In this document: positions 13,431-15,420 of the stretch, one piece after another
How the letters are laid out: every line of letters starts with the position of its first letter
Position numbering within the stretch: position 1 is the first letter of the stretch
Assembly: GCA_003266145.1 (NCBI GenBank)
Contig: MVJJ01000168.1
Span: 1 to 15,420 of the forward strand
DNA length: 15,420 bases
Direction: 5' to 3'
From: Methanosphaera sp. SHI613
GTDB taxonomy: Archaea; Methanobacteriota; Methanobacteria; Methanobacteriales; Methanobacteriaceae
Notes under the pieces: model-generated
Database searches by the model: none
What the model was told of the DNA's origin: nothing
The model's input: only the letters and a program-made list of their open reading frames with translations
Program-made: the position numbers and the translations under genes

Positions 13431-14477
13431 TTATTCTGCTTCATTTTCTCTTTCTTTTATCAGTTTTTGAAGGTCCTTGTTTTTTTCCATATTTTCAAGT
13501 TCCCACGTATATATTACGGGAATGTTGTTTATGGATTTTTGTTCATGTTCATGTTTGAGTACGAATAATGCTTTATGTCCTGTTATGGAGGAGATATCAT
13601 TGGTCTTCTCAGCTATTTTTGTAAGAGTATTGATATTTCTGTTTCGTTCCAGATTCGTTATCAGCAGTTCATTCTTTTTGGTTTTTTCATTAAGTTTTCT
13701 TTTTATCTGTTCAAGCTCTTCAATTTTCTCAGATAATTCCTTTTTCAGTTTTAAAACTTCCTTTGAATCATCAGTTCGTGTAGAAATTGCATCAAATGGT
13801 GTTTTTGTTGATGAATTTACCTCGTATCCTAAGTTTATTAATTCTATAGGTTCCTGTATTTTGGTATCCAGCGTATGATTGTGCTCTGATTCAAGGATGT
13901 TGATTGATAGTGTAATCGGTTTGTTGAGTATCTCCTCTAGAAGCAGTGCCGTTTCGGGGTAAGCCTGTGAGTTTTGCTGCTCATATTTATAGATGGTTTC
14001 CCTGGATACGTGTGTCAAGTCAGCTAATTCCTTCAATGACAGGTTCTTTTCTTCCCTTAACTTTTTAAGTAATCCTCCATTAATCTTAACGTAGAATCCT
14101 CCACGTTTAGATAGGATTTCCGGGTGCATATCGTTTGCGATGATGTCATATAATGTCTGGGGGCTGACTGCCGGTATTTCATGTCTTTCATATACCACAT
14201 CATCTTCCAGGTAGCTGTGCTTTGATTTAAGTCCGATGATGATAGGACTTGCCAGAAATGTCCCTGATATTTTAGATAATTCCTCTGCCTGCTGGGTAGT
14301 AAGACTATCAATATTTACTAGTATCTTCAATATGATTAGTATGTCCTTTTTTCTTGCAAGAATATCAAAACAACTTCTTTCATATATATTGGATGTTTTA
14401 AAACCAAAATTTACCAGCAAATTATTGATTTCCTGTAATATCGTTTCACGGTTGATTAGAGAATTATCTACTTTCAT
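13431..14477 (-). CDS. archaeal HTH transcriptional regulator (COG1395 type)
   Basis: The 348-residue protein has an N-terminal segment resembling a restriction-endonuclease-like fold (about 8-95; FGFKTSNIYERSCFDILARKKDILIILKIL), a bridging part ending in RGGFYVKINGGLLKKLREEKN, and a Cro/C1-type HTH (about 136-168; LSLKELADLTHVSRETIYKYEQ). The C-terminal domain (TGHKALFVLKHEHEQKSINNIPVIYTWELENM, about 299-330) is the one found in the archaeal 'putative HTH-type regulatory protein' family. Between them is a strongly charged coiled coil (about 237-278; SKEVLKLKKELSEKIEELEQ), which makes the protein longer than the usual 310-325 as I recall. Targets are unknown. The ribosome-binding site is weak, and the leader is short if the TATA at 14507-14520 is used. 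Confidence 0.85.
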   Translation of the reverse strand: MKVDNSLINRETILQEINNLLVNFGFKTSNIYERSCFDILARKKDILIILKILVNIDSLTTQQAEELSKISGTFLASPIIIGLKSKHSYLEDDVVYERHEIPAVSPQTLYDIIANDMHPEILSKRGGFYVKINGGLLKKLREEKNLSLKELADLTHVSRETIYKYEQQNSQAYPETALLLEEILNKPITLSINILESEHNHTLDTKIQEPIELINLGYEVNSSTKTPFDAISTRTDDSKEVLKLKKELSEKIEELEQIKRKLNEKTKKNELLITNLERNRNINTLTKIAEKTNDISSITGHKALFVLKHEHEQKSINNIPVIYTWELENMEKNKDLQKLIKERENEAE

Positions 14478-14506
14478 AATATATAATATATATTCCTACT
14501 TAATAA

Positions 14507-14520
14507 AATTAATATATAGA
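14507..14520. promoter_or_regulatory. shared TATA-like element between the HTH regulator and tiaS
   Basis: TTAATATATAGA reads as a TATA box on the plus strand (start near 14541 for tiaS) and, reversed, as TCTATATATTAA on the minus strand (start near 14488 for the regulator, leader of about 10 nt). Whether one element serves both directions is inferred from spacing alone. Confidence 0.35.
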
Positions 14521-14578
14521 ATAACATAATCAATATTGAATTTTTTTCTAACGATATTGATAGAATAGGGGAATTGAT

Positions 14579-15420
14579 TTGAATATACAAGATAAAATTA
14601 CTTTGCATGTAGGATTAGATGATACGGATTCAACCGAGGGAATGTGTACAACATACCTAACTCATATAATATTGAATAAATTGGAAGAAATTGGGATTAA
14701 TGCCATAGGATATCCTAGACTCATCAGATTAAATCCTTTTGCACGTTATAAGACAAGAGGAAACGGTGCATTATCTTTTGTAGTTGAAATTGACAAAGCA
14801 CAAATAGAAACAGTCAAACGGATAGTCCTTGAAAACGTTGAGAAGTATTCAATGTTTGATGGTGTAAATACCAATCCCGGAGTAATATTCTATGAAGGTT
14901 CCATAACAGACACTATGAGAGAATATGCAATAAACGCCATATATGACATATATACAATTGAATATGCCGAAGAATTCGCAAAGAAAAACAATATAGAATA
15001 TCATAAGTTCAAAAAGGGAAGGGGCATTATCGGATCTATAGCTGCAATAAGTATAGACTTGGATGATGTGACCTATGAATGTCTGGCATATAGGATGCCT
15101 GAAAATTACGGTACAAAAAGAAAGCTTGATGAGGACAGTATATTCAGGATGAACGATGAAACATATCCCGAGACATTTGAAAATATAGATTTTGAACAGA
15201 ACTATGCTGCAATAGAACCACACACTCCATGTCCTGTATTGTATGGTATCAGGGCAAATAATCCTCAGATACTTGAAAAGGCCCGTAAAATCGTGGTAAG
15301 CTATGAGGATATTGAAGGTTATAGAATATTTGAAACAAATCAGCATACCGATATGCATATTCAACGGAATGTACCCATCAGGGATATGAAAAACACTTCC
15401 TGTTATGAGTTTAGCTGTCA
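14579..15420 (+). CDS. tiaS: tRNA(Ile2) agmatinylcytidine synthetase, 5' part (cut by window edge)
   Basis: The first 280 residues are visible and the frame is still open at the window end. TiaS uses ATP and agmatine to modify C34 of tRNA-Ile2 to agmatidine so that it reads AUA, which is essential in archaea and heavily used in this AT-rich genome (ATA codons are frequent throughout). The opening HVGLDDTDSTEGMCTTYL is the family hallmark, followed by GYPRLIRLNPFARYKTRGNGALSF, the FKKGRGIIGSIAAI stretch and CLAYR; the later EPHTPCPVLYGIRA and the start of the OB-fold (RNVPIRDMKNTSCYEF) agree. The start is TTG 14579 after AGGGGAATTGAT; no ATG is available before the conserved LDDTDS motif. It diverges from the HTH regulator. 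Confidence 0.95.
   Translation, partial: MNIQDKITLHVGLDDTDSTEGMCTTYLTHIILNKLEEIGINAIGYPRLIRLNPFARYKTRGNGALSFVVEIDKAQIETVKRIVLENVEKYSMFDGVNTNPGVIFYEGSITDTMREYAINAIYDIYTIEYAEEFAKKNNIEYHKFKKGRGIIGSIAAISIDLDDVTYECLAYRMPENYGTKRKLDEDSIFRMNDETYPETFENIDFEQNYAAIEPHTPCPVLYGIRANNPQILEKARKIVVSYEDIEGYRIFETNQHTDMHIQRNVPIRDMKNTSCYEFSC

Noticed and set aside
14849..15364. 171-codon minus-strand open frame opposite tiaS
   Set aside because: It is the antisense shadow of the clearly identified tiaS coding sequence, with no family features or ribosome-binding site.
1..15420. CRISPR arrays, tRNA or rRNA genes, insertion sequences, prophage or restriction-modification genes
   Set aside because: I looked on both strands and saw no regularly spaced repeats, cloverleaf with CCA-end context, transposase, integrase or methylase motifs.

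Overview
The window looks like chromosomal DNA of a very AT-rich methanogenic archaeon of the order Methanobacteriales, most like Methanosphaera (genus inferred from base composition and gene style, not proven). The grounds are: archaeal-type aEF1B, Pth2, TiaS and Thg1-like proteins; the YcaO protein known as methanogenesis marker 1; a probable methanofuran kinase (MfnE); class III signal peptide/TadC pilus genes; TATA-box promoters; and recurring GGTGAT ribosome-binding sites about four bases before ATG, GTG or TTG starts. I see no rRNA, tRNA, CRISPR array, insertion sequence or phage gene.

Layout. 1-184 (-): N-terminus of an ABC exporter, cut by the window edge, whose putative TATA box is bracketed by an inverted repeat. 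185-715: gene-free, with a possible structured RNA and a hairpin/U-tract. 716-3395 (-): a tight run transcribed as ycaO, pth2, mfnE, a 54-residue zinc-ribbon gene and ef1B, with overlapping or abutting ends; it joins McrA thioamidation and methanofuran synthesis to translation housekeeping. 3517-5267: an M50 membrane protease (-) and an M24 Xaa-Pro peptidase (+) diverging from one short promoter region. 5374-6549 (+): a TadC-like membrane protein and a tiny class III signal peptide protein. 6604-7329 (-): an EMAPII/CsaA-type tRNA-binding protein.

7628-10755 (+): PRC-barrel protein, L-aspartate dehydrogenase (NadX, NAD synthesis), Thg1-like tRNA 5'-end polymerase, and a JAMM metalloprotease with an acidic linker and coiled-coil tail. 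That last gene contains a strong internal ribosome-binding site and ATG that could yield the tail as a separate protein. 10951-12522 (-): SerA (serine synthesis), divergent from an unrecognised, probably TIM-barrel protein (12693-13427, +), with a perfect 15-bp palindrome between them. 13431-14477 (-): archaeal HTH regulator of the COG1395 type, whose stop lies three bases from that of its convergent neighbour. 14579-15420 (+): 5' part of tiaS, divergent from the regulator over one TATA-like element.

Most of the window is ordinary core genome. The points most worth a second look are the nested start in the JAMM gene, the bracketed TATA box of the exporter, the mixed ycaO-to-ef1B operon, the minimal pilin/TadC pair and the dyad upstream of serA. 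I did not find a clearly new multi-gene system. Several starts given here are shorter than the longest open frame because ribosome-binding sites or promoters fall inside the extension.
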